Source: Trinickia sp. Y13 (GTDB lineage: Bacteria > Pseudomonadota > Gammaproteobacteria > Burkholderiales > Burkholderiaceae). From it: 64,000 nt of DNA. Below the pieces are notes generated by a model. That model made no database searches. It saw nothing but the letters and a program-made list of their open reading frames with translations, and had not been told where the DNA came from. The stretch lies in NCBI RefSeq assembly GCF_029522115.1, contig NZ_JAKWFK010000004.1:310001-374000 (forward strand), read 5' to 3'. The translations under genes and the position numbers were made by a program. This document shows, piece after piece, positions 9,430-18,156 of this stretch. How positions within the stretch are numbered: the stretch's first letter is position 1; each line of letters opens with the position of its first letter.

Positions 9430-10167
9430 CTATTCCTCCCGGTTTCTCTCAGCTTCGAGTGCGGTGAAACGCTCACGCAATCTCTTGCGCAACTCCTCCT
9501 CTGTTGCCCATTGGATAAAGCGATGCCCTTGAAGGTCGAAGTGCACCTTTTCGGCTCTATTTGCGAGTAATATTATGTCTTTGCCAAGAGCGTGCGCAAA
9601 CCCGGTTTCGTAGTAGCAGTTCGGTCGTGCACCTGTGAGATCGCAAAGCACGTACTTGCTCTCAGCAAGCCCCTCTAGTATCTGATCTGAAATCTTTCCA
9701 GAGTCCTGTACTTCGTCTATACGCAAACACGTGAGGCCAAATTCCTTGGCGACCACCTTATAGGCTCCCTCATAGGCCGAATCCAATATTTCGTCACCAA
9801 ATTTCATGACAACAAACACCTGCATCTTGGGGGGATGCAGTGCTTTCTGGATGAGCGATGACAGCCCCTTGGATGTACCTTGTGCCTGAACCCTGCCGAT
9901 AATTTCCGCCGAGCAGTCGTTCTCTACGAAGGACGGCTCCTTCATTTGATCTATCAGACTTTGGTCTTCTTTTACCTTCAGATTGGTTTTTGTGCGATAC
10001 ACCTTCAAGAACGTCGCAGTCTTCATGTTGAAGAGACGCTCGCCCTTCAAGAGAATGACTTGACCGTTCACAAACGGAACTACGACCTTCTCGATTATGG
10101 ATTCCTCGGAGTAGTTGTAGAAGAAATACGAATTTGAACCGTAATCTAACCGTGCGTGATATTTCAT
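9430..10167 (-). CDS. Nucleoside 2-deoxyribosyltransferase/TIR-like protein, probable defence effector
   Basis: 245 residues, visibly AT-richer than its neighbours. Residues 1-110 are unassigned. Residues 115-220 look like a nucleoside-deoxyribosyltransferase/TIR-type fold: VFVVMKFGDE, then RIDEVQDSGKISDQI, YVLCDLTGARPNCYYETGFA with D176 and candidate catalytic E187, then DIILLANR. This fold cleaves N-glycosidic bonds, including in NAD or nucleosides, and occurs in several anti-phage effectors. The location in the defence island and the odd base composition suggest horizontal acquisition. The N-terminal part may be a sensor. Substrate and trigger are unknown. Confidence 0.65.
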   Translation of the reverse strand: MKYHARLDYGSNSYFFYNYSEESIIEKVVVPFVNGQVILLKGERLFNMKTATFLKVYRTKTNLKVKEDQSLIDQMKEPSFVENDCSAEIIGRVQAQGTSKGLSSLIQKALHPPKMQVFVVMKFGDEILDSAYEGAYKVVAKEFGLTCLRIDEVQDSGKISDQILEGLAESKYVLCDLTGARPNCYYETGFAHALGKDIILLANRAEKVHFDLQGHRFIQWATEEELRKRLRERFTALEAERNREE

Positions 10168-10729
10168 TGTATGGGTTTAGTGTTTATGCGATTTTATAAA
10201 CGAAAACTAGCAACGCCCTTGCTCCTAAGCAAATGGAGCGCTTCGTTGCGAAGACGACAGGTGATCATTATGACTGGTAATTTCTTCGATGTCGTCAGAG
10301 TCGAGGATTCCCGGTGCGCGAATTTATCCTCTTTGCCAAAGCGTCGCTACCTACACGTCAGCTTGTCCGTCGCTGTTAAGGGTTATTGGATGCCTGCCCT
10401 CATTCACGAGTCCGTGAGCAAGCGGTGGCGCCTGCGGGCAGGCGTCGGATAAGCCCCAAGGAAGGAAACCGCGGAGTGGCCCGACGCGGTCGGCGTGGTA
10501 CGCGGTTATGGCGATTGTTCGATGGGGCCGGTGAGCGGAGCGGGATGAGGATGGGCGAAGCTGGCGGCCGGATGAGCGCGGATGGGAGGAGGCAGCCAGA
10601 CAGACGCACCCCGACAGGGTTTGAGCGCAGGTGCGTGACGGTGCGTCAAGCGGGATGCACAACGGTCCGCTCGTGGGCCGCATTGCCGCGAAGCCAACGG
10701 TGGGATTGCTGATCGCAGAGGCATGGCGC
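10168..10729. other. Non-coding region downstream of the IS91 remnant
   Basis: About 560 bp without a convincing gene. Bases from about 10420 on are GC-rich and probably belong to the terminal region of the IS91-like element; they include the hairpin-like stretch gcgcctgcgggcaggcg near 10430-10445. The part before that shows nothing recognisable. Confidence 0.4.
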
Positions 10730-11391
10730 TCATGGTTGGCCTGGTGGTGCGCGAATCGGCGCGGTGCGCGCGAGGATGTCGATGACGATCATCGGTGCGC
10801 CGCAATGGCGGCAGATGAAGGCGGGCCGGCTGGCGGTGAGCGTGTCGTGCGGAGCGGGGTCGACCTCGGGCACGACATCGAGCAGTTTACGTACCTTCGC
10901 GAGATTGGCGCGACGTACGGGGTTGGCGAGCAATCCGTAATGGCGGATGCGATGGAAACCGGTAGGCCGCACGTGGAGCAGGAAGCGGCGCATGAACTCG
11001 CCAGGCTCCAGCGTCATGGTCTTGTAGCGGGTGCGGCCCTGGGCGCGGTAGTCCTTCCAGCGGAACATCACGCCGCGCTGGTCGAGGGCGACCAGGCGCT
11101 GGTTGGAGATCGCGACGCGGTGCGTATAGCGCGACAGGTACGCGAGCACGGCTTGCGGCCCGGCAAAGGGGCGCTTGGCGTACACGAACCAGTCGCACGC
11201 CCGGAGCGGCGCGAGCCACCGGGCGAAGGCGGCGGGATCGGCGAGCGGCGCATCCTCGCCGAAGAACTTCAATTGACCCTGTCGATGGACCTGAGCCAGC
11301 GCGTCGAGGAAGCGCCTGCGGAACAGGCGCGACAGAACGCGCACCGGCAGGAAGAAGCCAGGCCGGCAGGCGATCCAGCGCTCGCCGTTGG
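10420..11391 (-). mobile_element. IS91-like element remnant
   Basis: The extent is approximate: it comprises the truncated transposase and the GC-rich flank beyond its stop codon. The left limit is a guess at the element's terminal region. IS91 elements do not make target-site duplications, so none is expected. It marks the right edge of the defence island. Confidence 0.45.
10730..11391 (-). pseudogene. IS91-family transposase, N-terminus missing
   Basis: C-terminal part of a rolling-circle (Y2) transposase. Visible family motifs are RWIACRPGFFLPVRVLSRL at the upstream edge, WFVYAKRPFAGPQAVLAYL, SRYTHRVAISNQRLV and YKTMTLEPGEFMRRFLLHV, with a C-terminal zinc-like ICRHCGAPM. Full IS91 transposases are about 380-500 residues; only about 220 remain and the N-terminal zinc finger is absent. 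Similarity stops where another gene fragment begins on the plus strand, so the element is broken and should not transpose by itself. Confidence 0.8.
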
Positions 11392-11540
11392 CGCTACGGC
11401 GTTTGGCCAGACGTTACGGCGTAACGCAGCGGGAAATGCTGGAACAACTGATCGCAGGCGCCGACGATCCAATCATCTCGACGCTAGAACCCGGCACGCC
11501 CGCGTGGGCCGAATACTTCGGCGCGGCCGTTACTGCGTAA
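11376..11540 (+). pseudogene. C-terminal fragment of an unidentified regulator-like protein
   Basis: An open frame ending in TAA at 11538-11540 reads ALRRLARRYGVTQREMLEQL and continues to AWAEYFGAAVTA. It looks like a helix-turn-helix-type tail, of the sort seen in small plasmid-borne regulators, but the family is not certain. No start codon with a ribosome site precedes it, and its upstream part is replaced by the IS91 remnant on the other strand. It is probably a gene cut by that insertion. Confidence 0.45.
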
Positions 11541-11632
11541 CACTCTAGAAATCGGCTTGCAGCGTCCCGATTCATCCCTGATCGTGATCGCTCTCGCTAT
11601 AATCCATCCATCGCGCAACACCACCTTCCAGA

Positions 11633-11674
11633 CTGATCACGATCGCCGAAATGGCTGATCATGATCGCCGAAAT
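11633..11674. repeat. Tandem 20-bp repeats, IS21-end-like
   Basis: CTGATCACGATCGCCGAAAT (11633-11652) is followed two bases later by CTGATCATGATCGCCGAAAT (11655-11674), one mismatch, period 22 bp. Short tandem repeats of this kind are typical of IS21-family ends, where they bind transposase. No istA or istB gene is present here. Confidence 0.55.
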
Positions 11675-12481
11675 CCGCAGTCTCAACATCTCTGGTCGAA
11701 CTGGCTCAAAGCGTAGCCGGTGAAAACAAAAAAGGCCGCCAGCTATTGCTGCGTCGTCTGTGGCGCCGGTCGCAATTACTTTGGCGCCCGACGAGAACCG
11801 AGCGATCCGCGGTGGCGCGATTGACGTGCGTTTTTGCAAGCGCGCGTCTGTAAAATCACCATCTGTAGGCCGTCGAACGGGGTTCCGCGGCCTGCGCTCG
11901 GAATTTTGCATGTTCTGTGGCACAAACAGCGGTTTCTTTCACTTATGCTGTCACGGTCTGTGCGATTGCGTGTCATCCTTAGCGAAAAAATCGAGCAAAT
12001 TCAACGGTTCTCCTTTCACTTTCTGTGTCACCCGACACGACAACCAGATCGAAGTGATGGCGACCGAGAGTGCACATCACAGTGCCTTCTTGCACCGGCC
12101 TTGTAGGCGCAAACTGGAAATTTTCACATTCTGTATTGCGCACGCCGACGTAATTTCACTAAACGATGTCATGAACAGAAGCGCTCGGTCAGGTAGGGCG
12201 TTCGGACGGCGTGGCCGGTTCCCTGAGAGGAACATTGCAAGCTGAGCGGCCGGTTACCGACTAGAACCGACGGCTGAATGTCTGTGCGATGGTCCCAGCG
12301 AATGACGCTTCATGGCCGAACCCGGGCCGATGACGAACGCACCAAACCGACCAGTCGCGGCCTTTCAAACTTCAAGCGGATTTTCGGCGTCCGTCGCGCT
12401 TCGTTCTCGACACATTGGGCAACTGGTCCATCGCCGTGCATCGAGGTCGGATCGACTGCATCAGACGCCGCTCGGAAGCAC
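11675..12481. other. Non-coding, eroded accessory DNA
   Basis: About 800 bp with no convincing gene. A 33-codon frame from a GTG at 11720 (KTKKAASYCCVVCGAG and on) and longer frames on both strands lack ribosome sites and family features. Probably transposon-derived debris between the IS91 remnant and the HxlR gene. Confidence 0.4.
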
Positions 12482-12907
12482 CTATCGCGACACAACTTCA
12501 GTAGGCTGCAGGTTCGGTTCTTGAGGTAGAAAGATCGGGCGACTTTTCAGCCAGAGGCCAAACTCGCGCATGACTTCGATTACTGGCCTCAAGCGTTCAC
12601 CCTCATTCGTCAGTCGATACTCGACTTTTACGGGGACTTCTGCAAAAACCGTCCGCTGGATCAAACCCGCTTGCTCCAGTGCTCGTAAATCGAGCGTCAA
12701 CATACGCTGCGATATGCCTGGGACATCGCGGCGAAGCTCATTGAAGCGTTTCGGACCATCCACCAGATAAGACACCAGAAGCAAGCGCCAGCGCCCACCC
12801 AGCAGACGCATCGCCTCTTCGATCGAACATCCTGTTGCACTCTCTCTCATCGCTTCGTCACTCGGTATATTTTTTGTACCTATACCACAAACATCTGCCT
12901 TCTTCAT
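12482..12907 (-). CDS. HxlR-family transcriptional regulator
   Basis: Small winged-helix DNA-binding protein of 141 residues. The family core is clear: C-S-I-E-E-A-M-R-L-L-G-G-R-W, then LVSYLVDGPKRFNELRRDVP, GISQRMLTLDLRALEQAGLI and VEYRLTNEGERLRPV. HxlR proteins often sense electrophiles or oxidants through cysteines; Cys27 precedes the helix-turn-helix here. It is divergently transcribed from a glutathione S-transferase with 77 bp between the starts, and that gene is its likely target. Confidence 0.93.
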   Translation of the reverse strand: MKKADVCGIGTKNIPSDEAMRESATGCSIEEAMRLLGGRWRLLLVSYLVDGPKRFNELRRDVPGISQRMLTLDLRALEQAGLIQRTVFAEVPVKVEYRLTNEGERLRPVIEVMREFGLWLKSRPIFLPQEPNLQPTEVVSR

Positions 12908-12984
12908 TTATTTCCCTTTGCGCGAGATACTCCCTTCAACGCGGCTCACGTGGTGAGCCTGTTTAACCATCAAAGGAAGACGGA

Positions 12985-13620
12985 ATGAAGCTGTATCACG
13001 CACCGGGAAGCTGTTCGCAAGCAATCTGCATCGTATTGCAGGAGGCAAGGCTGAATGCCGACGTCGTCACCGTCGACGCGCGCCGGCATTTGCTGCCAGA
13101 CGGGACGAGCTATTACGATGTATCCGAGCTTGGTTACGTTCCGCTTCTACAACTTGAGGATGGGACGTTCCTGCGTGAGGGCACCGTCATCGCTCAGTAC
13201 CTTGCGGACCAGTCGCCCGAATCGAAACTGGCGCCTGCTCATGGTTCGATTGAGCGCTACAAGCTACTTGAATGGCTTAACTTTCTGAGCGCCGAGATTC
13301 ATAAGGGCTTCATTCCGCTGCTTTATGCGGTGGCTGCAGGAAAGTGGGTGGATACCGCGAGGCCGAAGCTGCAAAGCAGATTTGGCTGGATCGACCGTCA
13401 ACTGGCCGGCAAGCGGTTTCTAATGGGCGACTGCTTCACGATTGCCGATGCCTACCTTTTCGCGTTGACAGGATGGGGCACCGCCTCATGGATGAAATCG
13501 GTGTACAACGCGAACATCGATCTCGGTCCGCATCGTCATGTGCAAGCGTGGTATGAGCGAGTCAGGGATAGACCGACGGTCCAGCGCGTCCTACAGGACG
13601 ATGGGTTGCTAGGAATGTAA
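12985..13620 (+). CDS. Glutathione S-transferase, beta-like
   Basis: Cytoplasmic GST of 211 residues. The thioredoxin-like N-domain has MKLYHAPGSC, keeping Cys10 of bacterial beta-class GSTs, then cis-proline V-P-L-L-Q-L and the E-G-T-V-I glutathione-binding turn. The helical C-domain has the N-capping motif FTIADAYLF. AAGGA stands seven bases before the ATG. It would detoxify electrophiles by conjugation with glutathione. The divergent HxlR regulator probably controls it. Confidence 0.93.
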   Translation: MKLYHAPGSCSQAICIVLQEARLNADVVTVDARRHLLPDGTSYYDVSELGYVPLLQLEDGTFLREGTVIAQYLADQSPESKLAPAHGSIERYKLLEWLNFLSAEIHKGFIPLLYAVAAGKWVDTARPKLQSRFGWIDRQLAGKRFLMGDCFTIADAYLFALTGWGTASWMKSVYNANIDLGPHRHVQAWYERVRDRPTVQRVLQDDGLLGM

Positions 13621-13633
13621 GTTGGGCACATGG

Positions 13634-13875
13634 CCCCTAGCTGAAGCACGCGCCACTCTGCGTCAGCTCGGCTGAGTTTGAGGAAGTCCAACATCGTCCC
13701 GACCCCGCTAACCACCTTTGCGTCTTCGAAGTTCCATCGAATCCGCTCAAAGTGAGTCATCGTCAGTTGCAACGCCGGCCTTCAATAGGTGCTTGGTCAT
13801 GGTTAGCTTGCCGAGTTGCAGTAGAAAAGGCTGATCGGCGGCGGATGCAGCTCGCAAGGTGATTTCAATTACCAT
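13634..13875 (-). pseudogene. GNAT-family N-acetyltransferase, frameshifted and truncated
   Basis: From the ATG at 13875 the frame reads a GNAT-like start (ITLRAASAADQPFLLQLGKL, then MTKHLLKAG) and stops at 13747 after 42 residues. The next frame continues with HFERIRWNFEDAKVV and LDFLKLSRADAEWRVLQLG, which fits the following strands of the same fold. Similarity ends near 13634, just past the stop of the convergent GST gene, so the acetyl-CoA-binding half is gone. There is one frameshift near 13750-13765 plus a 3' deletion. Confidence 0.65.
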
Positions 13876-14135
13876 CTAGTCTCGACGCTGGCTCTGTGAA
13901 GGTCGATTGTTGACGATCTTGCCACCGCTGTCGATCGTCTCCTTTTGGCCGGACTGCGCCACACGACGCCGTCGTGCCATGCGGACGAGCCGGCGACGTC
14001 CGCGCGGCAGACCTCGAACCGAAGCCGACGTAGACCGCTCCCAGAACCGGGCATCGAATCGGGGCAAAGCCGACATTCAGGCAATTTGAGCGTCTACTTC
14101 AGTCTTCTACAACCAGTAGGCGGCGCGTACGCCCG
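13876..14135. other. Intergenic region, no gene seen
   Basis: About 260 bp between the GNAT remnant and the Atu4866-like gene. Short frames on both strands have no family features. Confidence 0.45.
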
Positions 14136-14464
14136 CTAGCTCTGTTCCCGATACAGGATCATCCCGGCGTGATGAAGCGCCCCATCACGAAGTCGCCCTC
14201 CGCGGTAAATCCGGTGTCGTCGACGTAGTCGATGTAATTGCCGCTGATCGTATAGCGGCCTTGATACGCGCTCTTGCGCTTGCCCCGCTGTTCGTCATAG
14301 CGGCCGTTCGGAAGTAGTTCGTGACGAATATGGCCGTCGCCGGTCACCCGCATTCCTGTGAAGCGATGCGGTTTCAATGCCTCCGCCTCCTCTGATATGC
14401 GCGTGAAGTCACCGGTCGTACTGCCGTCGGCCCGGCTGCGTGTCCGAAAGTGCGTGGCATTCAT
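14136..14464 (-). pseudogene. Atu4866-domain protein with a C-terminal frameshift
   Basis: Small cytoplasmic protein of unknown function. From the ATG at 14464 the frame carries the family core: GMRVTGDGHIRHELLPNGRY, KSAYQGRYTISGNYIDYVD and DTGFTAEGDF. It then ends as VMGRFITPG at 14159. The family tail is found in another frame immediately after (DGALHHAGMILYREQS, stop at 14136), so one base was gained or lost near 14180-14186. Only the last dozen residues change, so some function may remain. The start overlaps the stop of the upstream CMD gene by 4 bp (ATGA), showing an operon. A sequencing error is possible. Confidence 0.7.
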
Positions 14465-15795
14465 TGCCGGTCTCCCCCCGCTTTTTGGGTGTGATCGCCG
14501 CGCTTTCTGAATTCCTCGCCGACCACACGCATGCTTTCCTCGACTGCGGGATATCCGCGATAGGGAAGGACGTTTAGCAGCGTTTCGATGATTTCCGCCT
14601 GCGTCGCGCCCGCCGTCAGCGCCGCATTCACATGGACACGCAGCGGCGTCTCCGTCGCTTTGCTTCCCACCGCGGCGAGCGCCGAGCACGCGGCAAGCTC
14701 GCGCGTCTTCCCGTCGATTCCGGCACGGCTGAAGATGTCGCCGTAAGAGTGCTCGACGATCGCGCGGCCGATATCTGGGGCTAGGTCGTTGAAGCTGTTG
14801 ACCACGGCCTCGCCCGCCTGGGCAGAAGTCTTGGCGAGCGTCGCCAATCCGCGTTCGCTGCGAGTCTTGCGAGTTTCGGAGACGATTGCATTCGCGCTTA
14901 CCCAGCCGCCTGCCCCTTCTTTCTCTTTCTGCTCCGGCTTCGCGAAAACGGCGTCCGCAACCCCAAAGGCATTGAGAGCGCTCGGGAACCCGGCATAGAC
15001 GGCCAGTTGCATCAGGGCTTCGGTGATCTCGGTGCGGGACAGGCCCGACTTGAGCCCGGCTTCGATATGAAGGCCGAGCAGATCGCTGCGATTGCCGGCT
15101 GCCGCGAGCATCGAGATGATCGCGATCTGTCTTGCCTTTGGATTGAGTCCCTCGCGAGTGAAGATCTCACCGAACGCGAACTCGACCGACCAGCGGGAGA
15201 GCTCGGGCGAAGTGCTTTCCAGCCTTTCCATGTACTCCTCCGGATTGGCCATCAAGTCGTCGAGCACCTCGAGACCCCGCTGATATCGCGCAGTGCCATC
15301 GTCGGACACCGGGGCTATCGGATCGAAAACCAGACGCCGCTCCCGAAAGATCTCGCGAACGATGACCACGGCGTTGATCGAGACCGGAAACCCCAGGATG
15401 GCAATCGCCTGGAACAGCATTTCGACCAGTTCTGCCGGCTCGCCGCCGGCATTGAGGAAGCCGGTCATGTGATATTTCAGCTGCGGTTGCACGCTGCCAT
15501 GGGCCATCAGCGCGGCAACGGTGGCGATCTGGCGAAGGCGCAGGTCCAGCCCCGGCCGCGACAGGATGTCTCCATAGGCAAATTCGACCGTGAATCGTGC
15601 CAAATCCGGGGCAACCTGCGCCAGACGGTTGACTGGGATATCGTAGCCCGCGCCACCAATCCTCTTCAGCACCTCGATACCCCGAGAAAAACGGTCTGCA
15701 CCAGTTCCGCCAGCGGAAGCGCCCAAGAGGGCCGTCATGCCTGTCTGAGCCGTAGATCCATTCATCTGTGAGTCCCTGCGCTTGTACGTATCCAT
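14461..15795 (-). CDS. Carboxymuconolactone decarboxylase-like protein with three fused CMD domains
   Basis: 444 residues made of three tandem CMD units (about 35-150, 170-283 and 312-432), where single-domain members are about 130. Each unit repeats E-[FH]-x-[YF]-G-[DE]-I-[LF]-[ST]-R, a R-Q-I/R-E-L helix, a histidine before the domain's long helix (H109, H243, H388) and a G-[FY]-P element. The AhpD redox pair CxxC is absent; only the third unit has a cysteine in the core (C370). The start at 15795 is chosen for AGGAG ten bases upstream; the longer frame would run across the divergent regulator's promoter. Related proteins act in quinone or aromatic-lactone chemistry. Substrate unknown. Confidence 0.88.
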   Translation of the reverse strand: MDTYKRRDSQMNGSTAQTGMTALLGASAGGTGADRFSRGIEVLKRIGGAGYDIPVNRLAQVAPDLARFTVEFAYGDILSRPGLDLRLRQIATVAALMAHGSVQPQLKYHMTGFLNAGGEPAELVEMLFQAIAILGFPVSINAVVIVREIFRERRLVFDPIAPVSDDGTARYQRGLEVLDDLMANPEEYMERLESTSPELSRWSVEFAFGEIFTREGLNPKARQIAIISMLAAAGNRSDLLGLHIEAGLKSGLSRTEITEALMQLAVYAGFPSALNAFGVADAVFAKPEQKEKEGAGGWVSANAIVSETRKTRSERGLATLAKTSAQAGEAVVNSFNDLAPDIGRAIVEHSYGDIFSRAGIDGKTRELAACSALAAVGSKATETPLRVHVNAALTAGATQAEIIETLLNVLPYRGYPAVEESMRVVGEEFRKRGDHTQKAGGDRQ

Positions 15796-15887
15796 GTCTG
15801 ATTTGCTCCTTATCGAAGTCAGCGGAACGGAGCATACGGGCAGGAAGATGCAACGGGCCAAGACCAAATTCGTGATACCTTTTCTGC

Positions 15888-16805
15888 ATGAGGATACGAA
15901 TCGATTTGCGCCAACTGGAATGCTTCGTCGCAGTGGCGGAGGAAGGCACCTTCCGCGCCGCGGCCGAACGACTGCACATGTCACAACCGCCTCTAAGCCG
16001 CCAGATCAAACAGCTCGAGAGCGAACTCGGGGTGACATTGCTCAATCGCGATTCGGCGGGCGCGGAACTTACGACGGCGGGCAGCGCATTCTTGAAGGGG
16101 GCCAGGAAGACGCTGCTTCAAGCCGCAGAGGCGATCGAAACCGCACGACGGCATTCAAAAGGAACGCCCCGGCAGCTCAGGGTCGGTTATACCAAGGTCT
16201 TCGACCCGGAGGTCTTTCCTTCCCTCGAGCCTGCCTTCAAGAAAGCGGTTCCTGGCGGGTCGCTGGTTTTCGTTGCCGCCATTTCCGTCGAGCTCGTCCG
16301 GCGCCTGCGGCGTGGCGCGCTCGATGTCGCCTTGATCGGACTGCCCAGCGCAACAGGGGAGCTGGTGGTTGAACCGCTGCACAAAGAGCCGCTGGTCGCG
16401 GTAATCCCCGCACAGCATCCGCTCGCGCGGCACAAAGTCCTGTCGATCGCGCAGTTGAATGACCAACCCCTGTTCTGGCCGCAGCGCCGAACAAATCCCG
16501 GATTCTTCGATCACTACGAGGAAGTGTTCGCGAAGCTCGGACATACGCCGAGCCGCAGACTGACGGAACCGGCGGATCACCACCTCCTGCTGGCCGAAGT
16601 GGCAAACGGACGGGGCATTGGCTTCGTACCGAAGTCGATGACGAAGGTGCGGCGCGCCGGTGCGACTTTCAGGCCGCTCAAGGAAAGGGAATTCTGGATC
16701 GGATTTGGCCTCGCCTACAGGAATGCGCAACACGCATCAGAGTTGGATGCGTTGTTACGCATCGTGCGGAGCAAAACGGCCTTGCCCCCTCCGGGCATGG
16801 AATAG
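15888..16805 (+). CDS. LysR-family transcriptional regulator
   Basis: 305 residues. The N-terminal helix-turn-helix is DLRQLECFVAVAEEGTFRAA followed by SQPPLSRQIKQLE; the sensor domain shows VDVALIG-type strand LDVALIGLP and the GRGIGFVP element. It diverges from the triple-CMD gene with 92 bp between starts, so it probably activates that gene in response to an aromatic or related inducer. It also autoregulates in most such pairs. Confidence 0.93.
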   Translation: MRIRIDLRQLECFVAVAEEGTFRAAAERLHMSQPPLSRQIKQLESELGVTLLNRDSAGAELTTAGSAFLKGARKTLLQAAEAIETARRHSKGTPRQLRVGYTKVFDPEVFPSLEPAFKKAVPGGSLVFVAAISVELVRRLRRGALDVALIGLPSATGELVVEPLHKEPLVAVIPAQHPLARHKVLSIAQLNDQPLFWPQRRTNPGFFDHYEEVFAKLGHTPSRRLTEPADHHLLLAEVANGRGIGFVPKSMTKVRRAGATFRPLKEREFWIGFGLAYRNAQHASELDALLRIVRSKTALPPPGME

Positions 16806-17243
16806 CCAGGGCCGTGCGGTTCGTCCTGTGGCGCTTCTGGCGCTGGGACGGCGCCTAGTGGACCGCCTAGGAAAACCGTGTGCCGGATAAGGAAGACGTT
16901 GTGTGCTTGTGCGCCGAGCGCTTATAGCGAGTAGAGAGAGCTCTCGCGAACGTCTGCTTCGCGGTGAAGTTCACCCAGCGATCGAGTGTCCGGAACTGGC
17001 CGAGGCCGGAAATGCGGAGCCCGCGGACCATCGCGTGTCGCCGAGATGGCCCGAATTTCCGGGCCGCCCCCAAGCGGCCGGTCGCCCTGATGGAAGCCAG
17101 ATGTCCGCTTCCGAAGGTGGGGCCGTCGTACGAAGGTTCGCCGGGCGGTCTCGGAGGACGACGTGTCGTCGCCGATTTGCGCCGAAATGATCCCCGTTGA
17201 ATCGTTACAATTACCCCGTTGAGTCCCCCTTCGGAAGTACCGA
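16806..17243. other. Intergenic region, no convincing gene
   Basis: About 440 bp. A minus-strand frame (16922-17356) and plus-strand frames are open because of base composition. None has a ribosome site or recognisable family. It contains the promoter of the following dioxygenase-like gene. Confidence 0.45.
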
Positions 17244-18005
17244 GTGCGAGACATTCTGACGTCCTGGTTTTGGAGCGGCGATGCCATCCGCAGTCGACGC
17301 GTGAGCGACATCGTTTTATCAGGCACGGTCGACGTGCCTGTGCCGTCTGCACGCATACTTGCGGATTGGGATAGGGAGACGTCGTCGCGGCTCGTCCTGG
17401 AACCCGGGGACGTCGAGGTGATGCCTTTGGCACGAACGCAAGCGCGCTGGCCCGACTACAAGCGCTGCGTGCAGGCAATGTCCGACTGGACGGGCGCGCT
17501 TGGACTGTCCAACGTACTTGCCTCCAGTGACGTGGCCCTGATGGCCTGTCGCGGCGCGAGGTACCACCATGACGGTGCCCAATATGGCGGTGCGGCCTTT
17601 TGCAATCTCTTCCTGAGCGAGGACAAGGGGCTGGACTTGCACTTTCCCTCTACAGGCCTTCACATTCCTCTGACTCGGGGAACAGCCGTGATATTCGATA
17701 CTGGCCACCCTCATGGCGTCATTCAACGACGCAGCAGCAGTTTTAGTATGGCCGACTTCGGGCCAGACCAGGATTGCATCCAGATATTCCTGACGTGGGA
17801 GCTTCCGATTGAAGACGCCCATGTCGCGCGCGCGCTCGAGGTGGCATTCGATATCGACACTTCGGCCTCGCTGCAACGGGATGAAGAGCAGGTCTTGTTG
17901 AACGGCGCGCCGGCTGCTGTGTGCCCGGAATCTGGTCGCTGGTACCGGGTTGCCGATCAGGAACGGCATGCCCCCCGCCTGACGGCGAGTGAAGGCCAAA
18001 TCTGA
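17244..18005 (+). CDS. 2-oxoglutarate/Fe(II)-dependent dioxygenase-like protein
   Basis: 253 residues from a GTG start; the start is not certain because no strong ribosome site precedes it. The double-stranded beta-helix motif is visible: RYHHDGAQYGG gives H-x-D and FDTGHPHGVIQRR gives the distal His and an Arg for 2-oxoglutarate, with FCNLFLSEDKGLDLHFP between. This is the Fe(II) facial triad of 2OG oxygenases. It would act in the cytoplasm on an unknown substrate. It has no operon partner; the next gene is convergent. Confidence 0.7.
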   Translation: MRDILTSWFWSGDAIRSRRVSDIVLSGTVDVPVPSARILADWDRETSSRLVLEPGDVEVMPLARTQARWPDYKRCVQAMSDWTGALGLSNVLASSDVALMACRGARYHHDGAQYGGAAFCNLFLSEDKGLDLHFPSTGLHIPLTRGTAVIFDTGHPHGVIQRRSSSFSMADFGPDQDCIQIFLTWELPIEDAHVARALEVAFDIDTSASLQRDEEQVLLNGAPAAVCPESGRWYRVADQERHAPRLTASEGQI

Positions 18006-18156
18006 CGGTGCGGGCGTCATTGTCACTGACGATGTATGGCCGATTCTGTTGAAAAACTCATTCTCTCGTGCCGCCGGACAACCTCGCGAAAAATCGACCT
18101 CTCAGATCGCCCTACAAGCCGTTCGTGAACCCCGGTTACGGGTAAGAGGACCCGAG

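Noticed and set aside
10631-11548. 305-codon plus-strand frame over the IS91 remnant
   Set aside because: Antisense to recognisable transposase motifs; only its last part overlaps a separate host fragment in another frame.
11760-12245. 161-codon plus-strand frame after the IS21-like repeats
   Set aside because: Cysteine- and serine-rich translation with no family resemblance and no ribosome site.
16867-17478. 203-codon minus frame upstream of the dioxygenase-like gene
   Set aside because: Overlaps the start of that gene, no motifs, low-complexity composition.
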